The translations under genes were made by a program, and so were the position numbers. This document shows positions 43,901-52,141 of a DNA stretch of 52,296 nt, piece after piece. The notes under the pieces were generated by a model, which ran no database searches, had not been told where the DNA came from, and saw nothing but the letters and a program-made list of their open reading frames with translations. Every line of letters starts with the position of its first letter. Position 1 is the stretch's first letter. The DNA comes from Oscillospiraceae bacterium (GTDB lineage: Bacteria; Bacillota; Clostridia; Oscillospirales; Ruminococcaceae): the NCBI GenBank assembly GCA_017532085.1, contig JAFXJT010000067.1, positions 1 through 52,296 on the forward strand, read 5' to 3'.

Positions 43901-46319
43901 CTGTACCTCTCTGAGCAGTCTTACGCTTCCTCAGCGATTTTCCGAATCCCTCAAACAGATTCTGGATGGTCCCGTTAAGCTGTCTGTGATCTGGTCTGAG
44001 GATGCAAAGGATGCACATCGCCGTGAGCCGAATCCCGCACTGATCAATGTGCTGGAACCCCAGATGCATTCCATTGCGACCCATCGTGTCTTCACCAAAG
44101 AGATGAGTCAGAATTGCAGCAATTTTGCCGAGCGTCTGACAATGCTGCGCTCACATCCCTATGCAGGAGCGGAATCTTTGGAAGATATGTCCAATCAAAC
44201 GAAATTTGAGATTCCGTTGGGCGTACTTCGCTTGTGCAGCTATGCTTTTGGACAGAATAGTCGATTGCTCACACTGATCATACCCAAGGCGCTGTCTGTG
44301 TTTGAATATGCAGCGTTCTATGGATTTGAACGCCTGAGAGATGTATTTTTCCCCGAAGATTTTGATCGTGACAGTGCAGCGGTGCTCTTTATGAATTCGC
44401 CGCAGGTGCTGTTGAATATGGGCGGCAGTCGGCCAATCAAGGTGCGACAGGTACTGAATGATTGTCCATGGGTACTGACTTCCAATGATATTGCTGAGTT
44501 TCCTGTTGTCAATGGCGTGATGACAATTCCGGATGGCTATTTGGTCATTGCCTCTTTTGCGTATCATGGAATCATGGGTATGACACATTTGCGTACTTTG
44601 CAGATTCCGCCCAGTGCTCGTCTGATTGGTTATCGTGCATTTGCCGAGCAGGAGCATCTGGAGGAGGTTGTCTGTGCTGAGGGTCTGTTGGCTGTAGAGC
44701 CGCAAGCCTTTGTGGATTGTCATAATTTGCGGAGAATTGTTTTGCCGTCAACGCTGCGGTTTTTAGGCTCTCATCCTTTTGTTGGATGTATGCAGCTGCA
44801 ATCGCTTGTGCTGCCGAAATCCTTCTCCAATCGAGAGGAAGAGCTGCGTCGGGATTGTCCTCAGCTTCAGATTCAATGGTGTGAGGATTTTGATGAAGGC
44901 AGTCTGCCTTCTCGGATTCTTGACTATTCCGATCTGCTTGAAAGAGCTGCACAGGGCGATGTAGAGATGCTGACACCCTTTGATTTGGAGGATATTCCAT
45001 TGTATCATGGGCAGGATGCCATTGATGGTCCCATTGAGACTTCGCTGCTGTCGGAAGAGACATTAGCCGATACCGAGAATCTTGAAAATAAGACCCAAGC
45101 AATGCTTGGAACAAAACCGGCTATTTCTACTACTGCTGAGCCGGAGGTCATTGCGGTTCAGACGGCAGAAGCATCCGCCGAAGAACCCGAAACTCCTGTG
45201 GATGCAGAGCATATGGATGCCCTTGCCGAGGTGATCTTTGGTACTGCCGATTCGCAGGAATCCGAACCCGAACCGCCTGCTGAGATCGCAGCGCCGGAAG
45301 AAACAGCAGAAGCATCCGCCGAAGAACCCGAACCCCCTGTGGATGCTGAGCATATGGATGCCCTTGCTGAGGTCATTTTCGGTGCATCGGATACACAGGA
45401 ATCCGAACCCGAACCGCCTGCTGAGATCGCAGCGCCGGAAGAAACAGCAGAAGCATCCGCCGAAGAACCCGAAACTCCTGTGGATGCTGAGCATATGGAT
45501 GCCCTTGCTGAGGTCATTTTCGGTGCATCGGATACACAGGAATCCGAGTACACCGCCGAAGCCAAAGAAACTGTCACAAAAGGGGAGTCCGCATTGGAGC
45601 CGGATCGTTCTATCCCTGAGGATGGCCGATTGACCGCAAAGGAATGCCGCCGCTGGTATCATCAGGAAGCTGACTTTACAATCCCCAATGGATATCGCGA
45701 GATTCGTGCCGGAGCCTGTGCTGCTTTGGATGAGCTTTCTGCTTTGACAATTGCAGAATCTGTTGAACGGATCGGCAATGGCGCATTTGCAGACTGTACG
45801 GCTCTGAAAACTGTGGTCATACCGTTGTCTGTCACAGATTTGGCAGAAGATGCATTTGATGGCTGCGATGCAATCTGTTCTGTAACGGCACCGAAACGTC
45901 TTGCCGAGCAGATTCTTGCAATGTTCGGAGATACACCTGATTATGTATGGCTGGAAGATCCGCCCAAAATCATAGGGGATGGCAGATTCACTGCCAAGAT
46001 CCGCAACACTATGTATCATGGTGAAGAGACGCTCATCATTCCGGAAGGCTATCTGGAGATCCGTGCCGGAGCCTGTGCCTGTCTGGAGGAGGTTACAACA
46101 CTACAATTGCCCACAACACTTGTAAAAATTGCAGGCGGTGCTTTCGCAGACTGTACCGCACTGACTTCGCTGCAGATTCCTGCAAGCGTTACCGAGCTTG
46201 CTGAGGATGCATTTGAAGGCTGTAATTCGCTGCAATCCGTGACAGCGCCCCGTCATCTGGAAGAGATTGTACGGCAGTGCTTCCCCAATGTTTTGCTGCA
46301 ATTTACAGAGAACGAATAA
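40908..46319 (+). CDS. Giant BspA-like leucine-rich-repeat protein with decapeptide-repeat core
   Basis: A protein of 1803 residues. Four blocks of BspA/LRR_5-type repeats (pattern IP.sV..IG.gAF.gC..L..v.lP) lie at about 20-365, 725-1020, 1060-1330 and 1565-1800. Between the first two, residues 502-664 carry exact ten-residue repeats with the consensus VxxISDIQxK. Residues 1420-1547 hold nearly three copies of a 47-residue Glu/Pro/Ala-rich unit. No signal peptide, transmembrane helix, sortase motif or dockerin is visible, so it looks cytoplasmic, unlike surface BspA proteins. ATG at 40908 is chosen because AAGGAGGT precedes it; the frame extends upstream to 40851 without support. The function is unknown; a scaffold or adaptor role is my guess. 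Confidence 0.85.
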   Translation: MGARILTRDDAKSFIRSNTEKLKLPADFTVIGEGALAGFSQVKELTIPEGVTRICSHAFFMRSFKNASGLERLILPASLTQFDLWAFYDCNQLKTVFLPEDFPEKKALELFFHQPGATLNFGKKLLFSAKTKTVQEIMDETSGILTPNTAAVLPVHDGVWEIPATYFAIGSHAGRSIVSKKIRKIVLPSSIRLISSMAFTDLTTLEEVVISDGVEHIDNAAFMRCKNLRRVVIPASVKRIGAGAFMDCPQLKEIVLPPQLQAIEDELFSGCTSLSSIRIPETVSKIGAGAFAGCTALRCLVLPDSVKTIGISAFWECAALQQLYISPATKTIQQSALGNCPLLTELYMPRIIADALEQKRVLGENTNPRIQWIEQDSPKPAFAEMDPDEAFAACSDPLAEDNAADEILQAVAAAEMNSVVTPPKSQQVSQEEPAPVQQLDADAVRKLEQTIASMQEKIDALSSQNAAAAQASRQPAIDAGAVEALNANLAAMQAKFDQFSDMQQSVEAIASMQEQVATIASMQGRVEQIAAMQETVHERVGAISDIQEKMSEIDDIRAKVDAIQPDAIGDMQQKVSEISDIRQKVDAITDIQAKVNEISNIREKVDAISGVQDKMDEISDIRQKVDAISEVQEKVSVISDIQQKVGAITDVQEKVGEISSTQADMNKRFAEITGKSFSQKDVSASVAPDALDSAFVPVQRGNYRKDDHVFTYEISKPVEGPKQRSLMLKDYTVIAFRSFREKEGGERFEIPEGVRRVETQAFWDCPRLLALELPHSLTEVEPDAFSGCSRLTDAYLCEEFPERRAAEYFLFRPEVKLHWPKKGFLSKAKVHTVAELLEQYDDILTAEKAKKLQVRHHVLQIPEGYTILAPDMARGINARADEPEHILHTIILPKSLRRIGARAFVGLETLQHIVMSKGLQIIDMHAFSGCEGPYRIIFPNSVSYIGPYAFAAPCRYEQIRLPKRLRRISENTFTNCESLVSLRIPESVTDIGDCALSGCTSLSSLTLPQRFSESLKQILDGPVKLSVIWSEDAKDAHRREPNPALINVLEPQMHSIATHRVFTKEMSQNCSNFAERLTMLRSHPYAGAESLEDMSNQTKFEIPLGVLRLCSYAFGQNSRLLTLIIPKALSVFEYAAFYGFERLRDVFFPEDFDRDSAAVLFMNSPQVLLNMGGSRPIKVRQVLNDCPWVLTSNDIAEFPVVNGVMTIPDGYLVIASFAYHGIMGMTHLRTLQIPPSARLIGYRAFAEQEHLEEVVCAEGLLAVEPQAFVDCHNLRRIVLPSTLRFLGSHPFVGCMQLQSLVLPKSFSNREEELRRDCPQLQIQWCEDFDEGSLPSRILDYSDLLERAAQGDVEMLTPFDLEDIPLYHGQDAIDGPIETSLLSEETLADTENLENKTQAMLGTKPAISTTAEPEVIAVQTAEASAEEPETPVDAEHMDALAEVIFGTADSQESEPEPPAEIAAPEETAEASAEEPEPPVDAEHMDALAEVIFGASDTQESEPEPPAEIAAPEETAEASAEEPETPVDAEHMDALAEVIFGASDTQESEYTAEAKETVTKGESALEPDRSIPEDGRLTAKECRRWYHQEADFTIPNGYREIRAGACAALDELSALTIAESVERIGNGAFADCTALKTVVIPLSVTDLAEDAFDGCDAICSVTAPKRLAEQILAMFGDTPDYVWLEDPPKIIGDGRFTAKIRNTMYHGEETLIIPEGYLEIRAGACACLEEVTTLQLPTTLVKIAGGAFADCTALTSLQIPASVTELAEDAFEGCNSLQSVTAPRHLEEIVRQCFPNVLLQFTENE
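42411..42900 (+). repeat. 30-bp coding repeat array (decapeptide units)
   Basis: Fourteen units of exactly ten residues, plus one 15-residue unit and one 4-residue fragment. Hydrophobic residues recur at positions 1, 4 and 7. Units of type VSEISDIRQK and VDAISDVQEK alternate, giving a 20-residue (60-bp) super-repeat, and no stop codons interrupt it. Confidence 0.88.
45165..45547 (+). repeat. 141-bp tandem repeat (47-residue units)
   Basis: Copies begin at 45165, 45306 and 45447, exactly 141 bp apart; the third is partial. The DNA is nearly identical between copies, which indicates recent duplication. Each unit encodes AEASAEEPE-PPVDAEHMDALAEVIFG and a Glu/Pro-rich linker. Confidence 0.93.
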
Positions 46320-46335
46320 AAAATCTGATTAGGGC

Positions 46336-46364
46336 TTGTATTTTTCAAGTGATTGTGATATAAT
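46336..46364 (+). promoter_or_regulatory. Promoter of the Asp23-fakA genes
   Basis: TTGTAT (46336-46341) and TATAAT (46359-46364) are 17 bp apart. Confidence 0.75.
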
Positions 46365-46396
46365 GATTGTTATGGATTTTCTGAAAGGAGATTCGT

Positions 46397-46744
46397 ATGA
46401 TTATCATCGAAAACCATATTGGCACGATTCGGGTCACAAAGGCATATCTGCGTGCTTTGATCGAGCATACAGTCATCAGTTGCTTTGGTGTCGCTGATCT
46501 GAATGATTCTTCACCGCTTGAGACATTGAAGACACATTTGTTTCCGGGTGATCTTCAGCGTGGTATCCAGCTGCGCTCCAAGAACAATGCACTTATCATT
46601 GATTTGCATATTGTGACCGGCATCGGTACGAATGTCACTGCCATCACCAACAGCATCCGCAACAAAGTGCGGTATGCCGTTGAGGAGTCTATCGGCATTC
46701 AGCCTGCGCAGATCAATGTATTTATCGACGGTGTTCGTGCATAA
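46397..46744 (+). CDS. Asp23/Gls24 family (YloU-like) protein
   Basis: A protein of 115 residues with the family pattern GTIRVTKAYLRALIEHTVISCFGV at the start and DLHIVTGIGTNVTAITNSIRNKVRYAVEE in the second half. YloU-type proteins are almost always encoded directly before the fatty acid kinase gene, as here, but their role is unsettled; envelope stress and membrane-associated scaffolding are proposed. ATG at 46397 follows AAAGGAGA. Confidence 0.9.
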   Translation: MIIIENHIGTIRVTKAYLRALIEHTVISCFGVADLNDSSPLETLKTHLFPGDLQRGIQLRSKNNALIIDLHIVTGIGTNVTAITNSIRNKVRYAVEESIGIQPAQINVFIDGVRA

Positions 46745-46763
46745 CGATTGGGGGAGCATAATA

Positions 46764-48422
46764 GTGATTACTGGAAATCAATTGAAAGCAGCAATGATTC
46801 ATGCTGCAATTCTGATTAACAATAGACGACGTGAAGTGGATGAACTGAATGTTTATCCTGTACCGGATGGTGATACCGGTACAAATATGTCAATGACCAT
46901 CTCTGCTGCCAAGCGTGAGTTAGAGCTACTTCAGAATCATTTGCCTGTATCACAGGTGGCTGATACCGCAGCTTCGGCAATGCTTCGTGGTGCAAGAGGA
47001 AATTCCGGCGTAATTCTTTCGCTTTTGTTCCGTGGATTTTCAAAGGGACTTTCCGGCTTGAAGGAGGCTGGTGTAGCTGACTTCGCCAATGCTTTGGAGC
47101 TTGGTGTGGCAGGTGCCTATAAAGCGGTTATGAAGCCCACGGAAGGTACTATTTTGACCGTATCCCGAATGGCAGCCTCCAAAGCACAGGAGCTTGCCAA
47201 AACCGATATCGAATTGCTGGATTTCTGGCAGGAAATCTGTAAGGAAGCAAATGATGTTCTCAAGCAGACAACCGAAATGCTGCCCGCCTTGAAAAAAGCA
47301 AATGTTGTGGATGCCGGTGGTCAGGGCTTTTGCATTATCATGGAAGGTATGCTGGAATCGTTCCGTGGTGGTGCTTTGCCCGAAGAAGCCGCAGAACGTA
47401 CCGGCTCTGTGGATCCGAAGGTAGATTTCAATTCTGCTGTTGCGCAATATGATGAGGAAATCAACTTCACTTATTGTACCGAGTATATTGTAGAGAAGCA
47501 TGATTCTGCTGCAGATCCCGCAAAGCTGCGTGCCTATCTGGAAACGATCGGTGATTGTGTTGTGGTAGTGGATGACGATGAGATCATCAAAGTTCATGTG
47601 CATACGGATAATCCCGGTCTGGCGATTGCTAAAGCATTGGAATTCGGCAGCTTTATCAATGATCCCAAGCCGAAAATCGAAAACATGAAGATCCAGCATC
47701 AAAATAAGGTGAAGGAAGCGACAATTGTTCGTCAGCAGGAATTTGTACCTGTGGAACCGAACAAGGAGATTGGCTTTGTTGCTGTGGCAGCAGGACCCGG
47801 TCTGGAGAGAACCTTTTTGGATCTTGGTGTCGATCAGGTGGTACGCGGCGGTCAGACGATGAATCCTTCTACGGATGATATTCTTCGTGCGATTCATGCA
47901 ACCCCTGCAAAGACTGTATTTGTTCTGCCGAACAATAAGAATATCATTATGGCTGCAGAGCAGGCGGTCAATCTCGCCAACAGAAATGTCTGCGTGCTGC
48001 AGACCCGCACCATTCCGCAAGGAATTGCTGCGATGCTTGCTTACGATGATATGGCGGAGTTCCAAGAGAATCGTATGCAAATGGCAAAGGCTGCTGAGCA
48101 TGTTTCAACCGGTTCGATCACCTTTGCAGCTCGTGATTCCGAACTGGATGGGCATACCATTCATAAGGATGAAGTGCTGGCTCTGGATAACGGTAAGCTT
48201 TCCTTTACAGAGAAAGATGTGAATAAGGCTGCCTATAAGCTCACACGGAAGCTGGTCAAGAATGACACCAGCTATGTAACCATCATTTATGGTGCAGATG
48301 TGACTGAGGAACAGTCGCAGCGGCTGAAAGAAATGCTGCATGCAAAGCTGAATTCCCGTGTGGAATTGACGCTGATCAATGGCGGTCAGCCTGTATACTA
48401 TTATTTGATTTCAGTAGAATAA
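46764..48422 (+). CDS. fakA: Fatty acid kinase FakA (DegV-partner, DAK2-domain protein)
   Basis: A protein of 552 residues. The N-terminal DhaL-type nucleotide-binding domain has the Asp cluster NVYPVPDGDTGTNMSMT and RGARGNSGVILS. A middle domain and a C-terminal YloV-type domain (to IYGADVTEEQ...YYYLISVE) follow. FakA phosphorylates fatty acids delivered by FakB/DegV proteins so that they enter phospholipid synthesis; no fakB is in the window. GTG at 46764 is chosen because GGGGAG (46751-46756) sits seven bases before it; the longer frame from 46632 overlaps the Asp23 gene. Confidence 0.92.
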   Translation: MITGNQLKAAMIHAAILINNRRREVDELNVYPVPDGDTGTNMSMTISAAKRELELLQNHLPVSQVADTAASAMLRGARGNSGVILSLLFRGFSKGLSGLKEAGVADFANALELGVAGAYKAVMKPTEGTILTVSRMAASKAQELAKTDIELLDFWQEICKEANDVLKQTTEMLPALKKANVVDAGGQGFCIIMEGMLESFRGGALPEEAAERTGSVDPKVDFNSAVAQYDEEINFTYCTEYIVEKHDSAADPAKLRAYLETIGDCVVVVDDDEIIKVHVHTDNPGLAIAKALEFGSFINDPKPKIENMKIQHQNKVKEATIVRQQEFVPVEPNKEIGFVAVAAGPGLERTFLDLGVDQVVRGGQTMNPSTDDILRAIHATPAKTVFVLPNNKNIIMAAEQAVNLANRNVCVLQTRTIPQGIAAMLAYDDMAEFQENRMQMAKAAEHVSTGSITFAARDSELDGHTIHKDEVLALDNGKLSFTEKDVNKAAYKLTRKLVKNDTSYVTIIYGADVTEEQSQRLKEMLHAKLNSRVELTLINGGQPVYYYLISVE

Positions 48423-48433
48423 GCTTGAAAAAG

Positions 48434-48455
48434 GGACGGGAAACCGTCCTTTTTT
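48434..48455 (+). terminator. Terminator of Asp23-fakA with GAAA tetraloop
   Basis: GGACGG (48434-48439), loop GAAA, CCGTCC (48444-48449) and TTTTTT (48450-48455). It lies 27 bases before queH, which must rely on read-through or an unseen promoter. Confidence 0.88.
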
Positions 48456-48481
48456 CACGATCTGACAGGGGAGTGATCCAT

Positions 48482-49138
48482 ATGGAAAAAAGACAGTATC
48501 ATCTGGAAATGGAGGCGATTTTTCAAACATTGCCTACCGATCCTGTTCCAAGATTATTGCTGCATAGCTGCTGCGGTCCATGCAGCACTGCCGTATTGGA
48601 ACAGCTCACACCGCATTTTGAGATTGTGCTGTTTTATTATAATCCCTGTATTGCGCCGCAGTCAGAATTTGAGCATCGGCTTCAGACGCAAAAGCAATTG
48701 CTTGCGCAGTTGAAGCCGCAGCATCCCATTACCTTGGTTGTGCCTCCCTATGATCACAGCAGCTATCAGCGGGCTGTTGCCGATGCTGCAGATACACCCG
48801 AAGGCGGGGAGCGCTGTGTTCGCTGTATTGCAGAGCGGCTTGAGGAGGCTGCGAAAGCAGCTTTGCAATACGATTGCCCATGGTTTACCACAACGCTTTC
48901 TGTCAGTCCGCATAAAAATGCGCCCTATCTCAATGCCTGTGGAGAGCGTTTCGCTGCGCAGTATCATTTGTCCTATTTGCCATCCGATTTCAAGAAAAGA
49001 GGCGGTTATGCCCGCTCGGTTGCGCTGTCAGGAACCTATGGTCTCTATCGGCAGGATTATTGCGGCTGTCCCCAAAGCCTTGCTGAGGCCATCGCACGCA
49101 GAGAGGCAAAGGAAAAAGTTGTCGAAAATACTAATTGA
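48482..49138 (+). CDS. queH: Epoxyqueuosine reductase QueH
   Basis: A protein of 218 residues (DUF208 family). Metal and cluster cysteines are present: CCGPC (Cys30, Cys31, Cys34), ERCVRCIAERL and DYCGCPQS near the C-terminus. QueH carries out the last step of queuosine synthesis in tRNA, replacing QueG in many anaerobes. ATG at 48482 follows AGGGGAG by eight bases; the frame upstream to 48425 overlaps the fakA terminator. Confidence 0.93.
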   Translation: MEKRQYHLEMEAIFQTLPTDPVPRLLLHSCCGPCSTAVLEQLTPHFEIVLFYYNPCIAPQSEFEHRLQTQKQLLAQLKPQHPITLVVPPYDHSSYQRAVADAADTPEGGERCVRCIAERLEEAAKAALQYDCPWFTTTLSVSPHKNAPYLNACGERFAAQYHLSYLPSDFKKRGGYARSVALSGTYGLYRQDYCGCPQSLAEAIARREAKEKVVENTN

Positions 49139-49213
49139 TTTGAAAGAATGTGCAGTGCATTTTTCAGTTTGCACGAAGTTGTTATTTTTTTCACAAAGAT
49201 TCAAAATCCACTC

Positions 49214-49242
49214 TTGACAAGTGAAAGAAAAAATTGTATACT
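49214..49242 (+). promoter_or_regulatory. Promoter of the serC operon
   Basis: TTGACA (49214-49219) and TATACT (49237-49242) are 17 bp apart. The start would be near 49249. Confidence 0.85.
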
Positions 49243-49250
49243 ATATGGTG

Positions 49251-49299
49251 TGATGCTGTAAACTGCATGGAAGTGTGCAGATCAGCAGCATCATTTTCC
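49251..49299 (+). promoter_or_regulatory. Leader hairpin of serC
   Basis: TGATGCTG (49251-49258) pairs with CAGCATCA (49286-49293), and CTGCA (49263-49267) pairs with TGCAG (49276-49280) inside. TTTTCCT follows, so it could act as a weak attenuator or as a 5' stabilising stem. It occupies the very 5' end of the transcript. Confidence 0.6.
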
Positions 49300-49338
49300 T
49301 AAAGAAATCACCAATTAGAATTAACGGAGGTTTTATCA

Positions 49339-50424
49339 ATGAGCAGAGTGTATAATTTCAGTGCAGGTCCTGCAGTTTTGCCGGAGGAAGTTCTGAAGGA
49401 AGCAGCAGAGGAAATGTTTGACTACCGTGGCTGCGGTATGTCCGTTATGGAAATGAGCCATCGTTCCAAGATGTTCCAGCAGATTATTGATGAGGCAGAG
49501 CAGGATCTTCGCGATCTGATGAATATTCCGGATAACTATAAGGTTTTGTTCCTGCAGGGTGGTGCATCTCAGCAGTTTGCAGCCGTTCCCATGAACCTGA
49601 TGAAGAACGGTAAGGCAGCATATGTTGTAACCGGCCAGTGGGCAAAGAAAGCCTATCAAGAGGCTCAGAAGTACGGTGAGGCCGTTGCAGTTGCTTCTTC
49701 TGCCGATAAGACCTTCTCCTATATTCCCGATTGTTCCGATCTGGACATTCCCGAGGATGCTGATTATGTTTACATCTGCCAGAACAATACGATTTATGGC
49801 ACAGTTTTCCACGAGCTGCCCAACACAAAGGGTCACGAGCTGGTTGCAGACGTATCTTCCTGCTTCCTCTCTGAGCCGATTGATGTTACCAAGTATGGCG
49901 TGATCTATGGCGGTGTACAGAAGAACATCGGACCTGCCGGCGTCGTGATTGCCATCATTCGTGAGGATCTGATCCCTGAGACTCCTTATGTAGAAAATGC
50001 ACCTACCATGCTGAGCTGGAAGATTCAGGCAGATAATGGTTCTATGTATAACACACCTCCTTGCTATGGTATTTATATCTGCGGCAAGGTCTTCAAGTGG
50101 CTGAAGAAGATGGGCGGTCTTGAGGCTATGAAGGCTTATAATGAAAAGAAGGCTGCTATCCTGTATGATTTCCTCGATCAGAGCAAGATGTTCCAGGGCA
50201 CTGTCCGCAAAGAAGATCGTTCTTTGATGAATGTTCCCTTCATTACCGGCAATGATGAGCTGGATAAGAAGTTTGTTGCTGAGGCAAAAGCTGCCGGCTT
50301 CGAGAACCTTAAGGGTCATCGTTCTGTTGGCGGTATGAGAGCTTCGATCTACAATGCAATGCCGATTGAGGGCGTTGAAAAGCTGGTTGCTTTCATGAAG
50401 AAGTTTGAGGAAGAAAACGCATAA
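49339..50424 (+). CDS. serC: Phosphoserine aminotransferase
   Basis: A PLP enzyme of 361 residues, full length for SerC. It has the opening YNFSAGPAVLPEEVL, the PLP Lys195 in YGGVQKNIGPAG, and HRSVGGMRASIYNA near the end. It converts 3-phosphohydroxypyruvate and glutamate to phosphoserine and 2-oxoglutarate. ATG at 49339 follows ACGGAGG. First gene of the serC - membrane protein - serA unit; no serB is present here. Confidence 0.96.
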   Translation: MSRVYNFSAGPAVLPEEVLKEAAEEMFDYRGCGMSVMEMSHRSKMFQQIIDEAEQDLRDLMNIPDNYKVLFLQGGASQQFAAVPMNLMKNGKAAYVVTGQWAKKAYQEAQKYGEAVAVASSADKTFSYIPDCSDLDIPEDADYVYICQNNTIYGTVFHELPNTKGHELVADVSSCFLSEPIDVTKYGVIYGGVQKNIGPAGVVIAIIREDLIPETPYVENAPTMLSWKIQADNGSMYNTPPCYGIYICGKVFKWLKKMGGLEAMKAYNEKKAAILYDFLDQSKMFQGTVRKEDRSLMNVPFITGNDELDKKFVAEAKAAGFENLKGHRSVGGMRASIYNAMPIEGVEKLVAFMKKFEEENA

Positions 50425-50873
50425 TGATCGGGTTTCTTATTATTCTGTTTCTGATAGGTCTGGCAGTTCTGATCGTCGGGATTTATCAGCAGAAAACAGT
50501 ATATGGTAATCCGAATTATCAGGAAGCAGAAGTGGTTGGATATGCGCCTTATCGCAGCACCAACATGATGATCTCAGCTGTCGGTAATCTGGCAGGCGTT
50601 GTGGTTCCGATTGTCAAAGTCATGCTGGATAACGGTGAAATACGACGCTTGAAGCTTCACCTTGATATTCCCCAAGAAACAATAAAACAGTTTCCGGAAC
50701 TTGGAATTGGCGGAAAAGTGGATGTGCTTTTCTTTGGAGAAAACCCAAAAGAAGCATTTCTGATGAGTCATCCGCTTTCACAGTCCGTTGTTCGATTTTC
50801 TATCCTGATTTCAATCGGCGTAGCACTGATGCTTACTGCTGTAGGACTGTATCTGTTTTATTTATCAATTTAA
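50424..50873 (+). CDS. Small membrane protein of unknown function, DUF3592-like
   Basis: A protein of 149 residues with one helix at each end (about 3-21 and 122-147). Between them is a soluble segment of about 90 residues, rich in beta strands (YQEAEVVGYAPY, KVMLDNGEIRRLKL, GGKVDVLFFG), typical of DUF3592-type domains. The start overlaps the serC stop by one base (TAATG), so it is translationally coupled and lies between two serine-pathway genes. No function is known. Confidence 0.75.
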   Translation: MIGFLIILFLIGLAVLIVGIYQQKTVYGNPNYQEAEVVGYAPYRSTNMMISAVGNLAGVVVPIVKVMLDNGEIRRLKLHLDIPQETIKQFPELGIGGKVDVLFFGENPKEAFLMSHPLSQSVVRFSILISIGVALMLTAVGLYLFYLSI

Positions 50874-50890
50874 GAAAGGACGATTTTTCG

Positions 50891-52066
50891 ATGTTTCAAA
50901 TTCAGACTCTGAATAAGATTTCTCCTGTAGGACTCGCACAACTGAATGATAATTATCAGGTTGCAGATACTTGTGATGCGCCTGATGCCATTCTGGTTCG
51001 TTCTGCTGTAATGCACGATATGACTTTTGGCGATAGCCTGCTTGCAATTGCCAGAGCCGGTGCCGGTGTCAACAATATTCCTGTTGATCGCTGCGCAGAG
51101 GAGGGGATTGTGGTATTCAATACCCCCGGTGCCAATGCAAACGGTGTGAAAGAGCTTGCCATTGCCGGTATGCTGTTGGCTTCCCGTGATATCATCGGTG
51201 GTATTCAGTGGGTACAGACCATCAAAGGTGAGGAAACTATTGCAAAGATGGTCGAGAAAGGCAAATCGAAGTTTGCCGGCACTGAGCTGAAGGGCAAAAA
51301 ACTGGGTATCATTGGTTTAGGCGCAATCGGTGGTCCTCTGGGTAATGCAGCAACACATCTGGGCATGGAGGTTTATGGCTGCGATCCTTATATCTCCATT
51401 GATGCAGCATGGAATCTGTCCCGCACCATTCATCATGTCAAAACTCGTGATGAGATTTTCCGTGAGTGTGATTTCATCTCTGTACATACTCCGCTGATTG
51501 AGAATCCCGATCCCAACATCAATACCAAGAAAATGATCAATGCAGAGACCATTGCTATGATGAAGGATGGCGTTGTCATTCTGAACTTTGCTCGCGATCT
51601 TCTGGTGGATGATGATGCAATGGAAGCCGCACTGATGTCCGGTAAGGTTCGCAAGTATGTAACTGACTTCCCCAATGCAAAATCCGCTAACATGGAGGGC
51701 GCAATTGCAATTCCGCATCTTGGTGCATCTACCGAAGAGGCTGAGGACAACTGTGCTGTCATGGCTGCTAACGAGCTGGTTGAGTATCTGGAGAACGGTA
51801 ATATTCGTAACAGCGTGAATTTCCCCAATGCTGAAATGAATGCTGTTGGTAAGAAATTCTGCATTCTGCATAAGAATGTCAAGAATCTGATTGCCGGTCT
51901 TACCAGCGTTGTCAGCAACGCCGGCGGAAATATTGAGAACATGGTGAATGCAAGCCGTAAGGATTTCGCTTATACCATGATTGATGTGACTGGTGAACTG
52001 ACTGGCGATATCGCTGAGGAAATGAAGAAAATCGAAGGCGTTATTCGTGTTCGTGTGATCGGCTGA
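50891..52066 (+). CDS. serA: D-3-phosphoglycerate dehydrogenase with C-terminal ACT domain
   Basis: A protein of 391 residues. It has the 2-hydroxyacid dehydrogenase fold with NAD motif GIIGLGAIG, catalytic Arg in LNFARDLLVDD and catalytic His in IPHLGASTEEAEDN, plus a short ACT domain (about 318-391) that usually binds serine for feedback inhibition. It oxidises 3-phosphoglycerate, the first step to serine. ATG at 50891 follows AAAGGA. Confidence 0.95.
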   Translation: MFQIQTLNKISPVGLAQLNDNYQVADTCDAPDAILVRSAVMHDMTFGDSLLAIARAGAGVNNIPVDRCAEEGIVVFNTPGANANGVKELAIAGMLLASRDIIGGIQWVQTIKGEETIAKMVEKGKSKFAGTELKGKKLGIIGLGAIGGPLGNAATHLGMEVYGCDPYISIDAAWNLSRTIHHVKTRDEIFRECDFISVHTPLIENPDPNINTKKMINAETIAMMKDGVVILNFARDLLVDDDAMEAALMSGKVRKYVTDFPNAKSANMEGAIAIPHLGASTEEAEDNCAVMAANELVEYLENGNIRNSVNFPNAEMNAVGKKFCILHKNVKNLIAGLTSVVSNAGGNIENMVNASRKDFAYTMIDVTGELTGDIAEEMKKIEGVIRVRVIG

Positions 52067-52086
52067 TCAACTGATTCTGAACAGAA

Positions 52087-52126
52087 AAACGGCACACGAT
52101 CCTATGTTTCGTGTGCCGTTTCTTTT
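52087..52126. terminator. Bidirectional terminator after serA
   Basis: AAACGGCACACGA (52087-52099) pairs with TCGTGTGCCGTTT (52109-52121), followed by CTTTT. On the minus strand TTCTGTTC follows, so it can also end the convergent small gene. Confidence 0.9.
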
Positions 52127-52141
52127 GTTGTTTGTCGTAAA

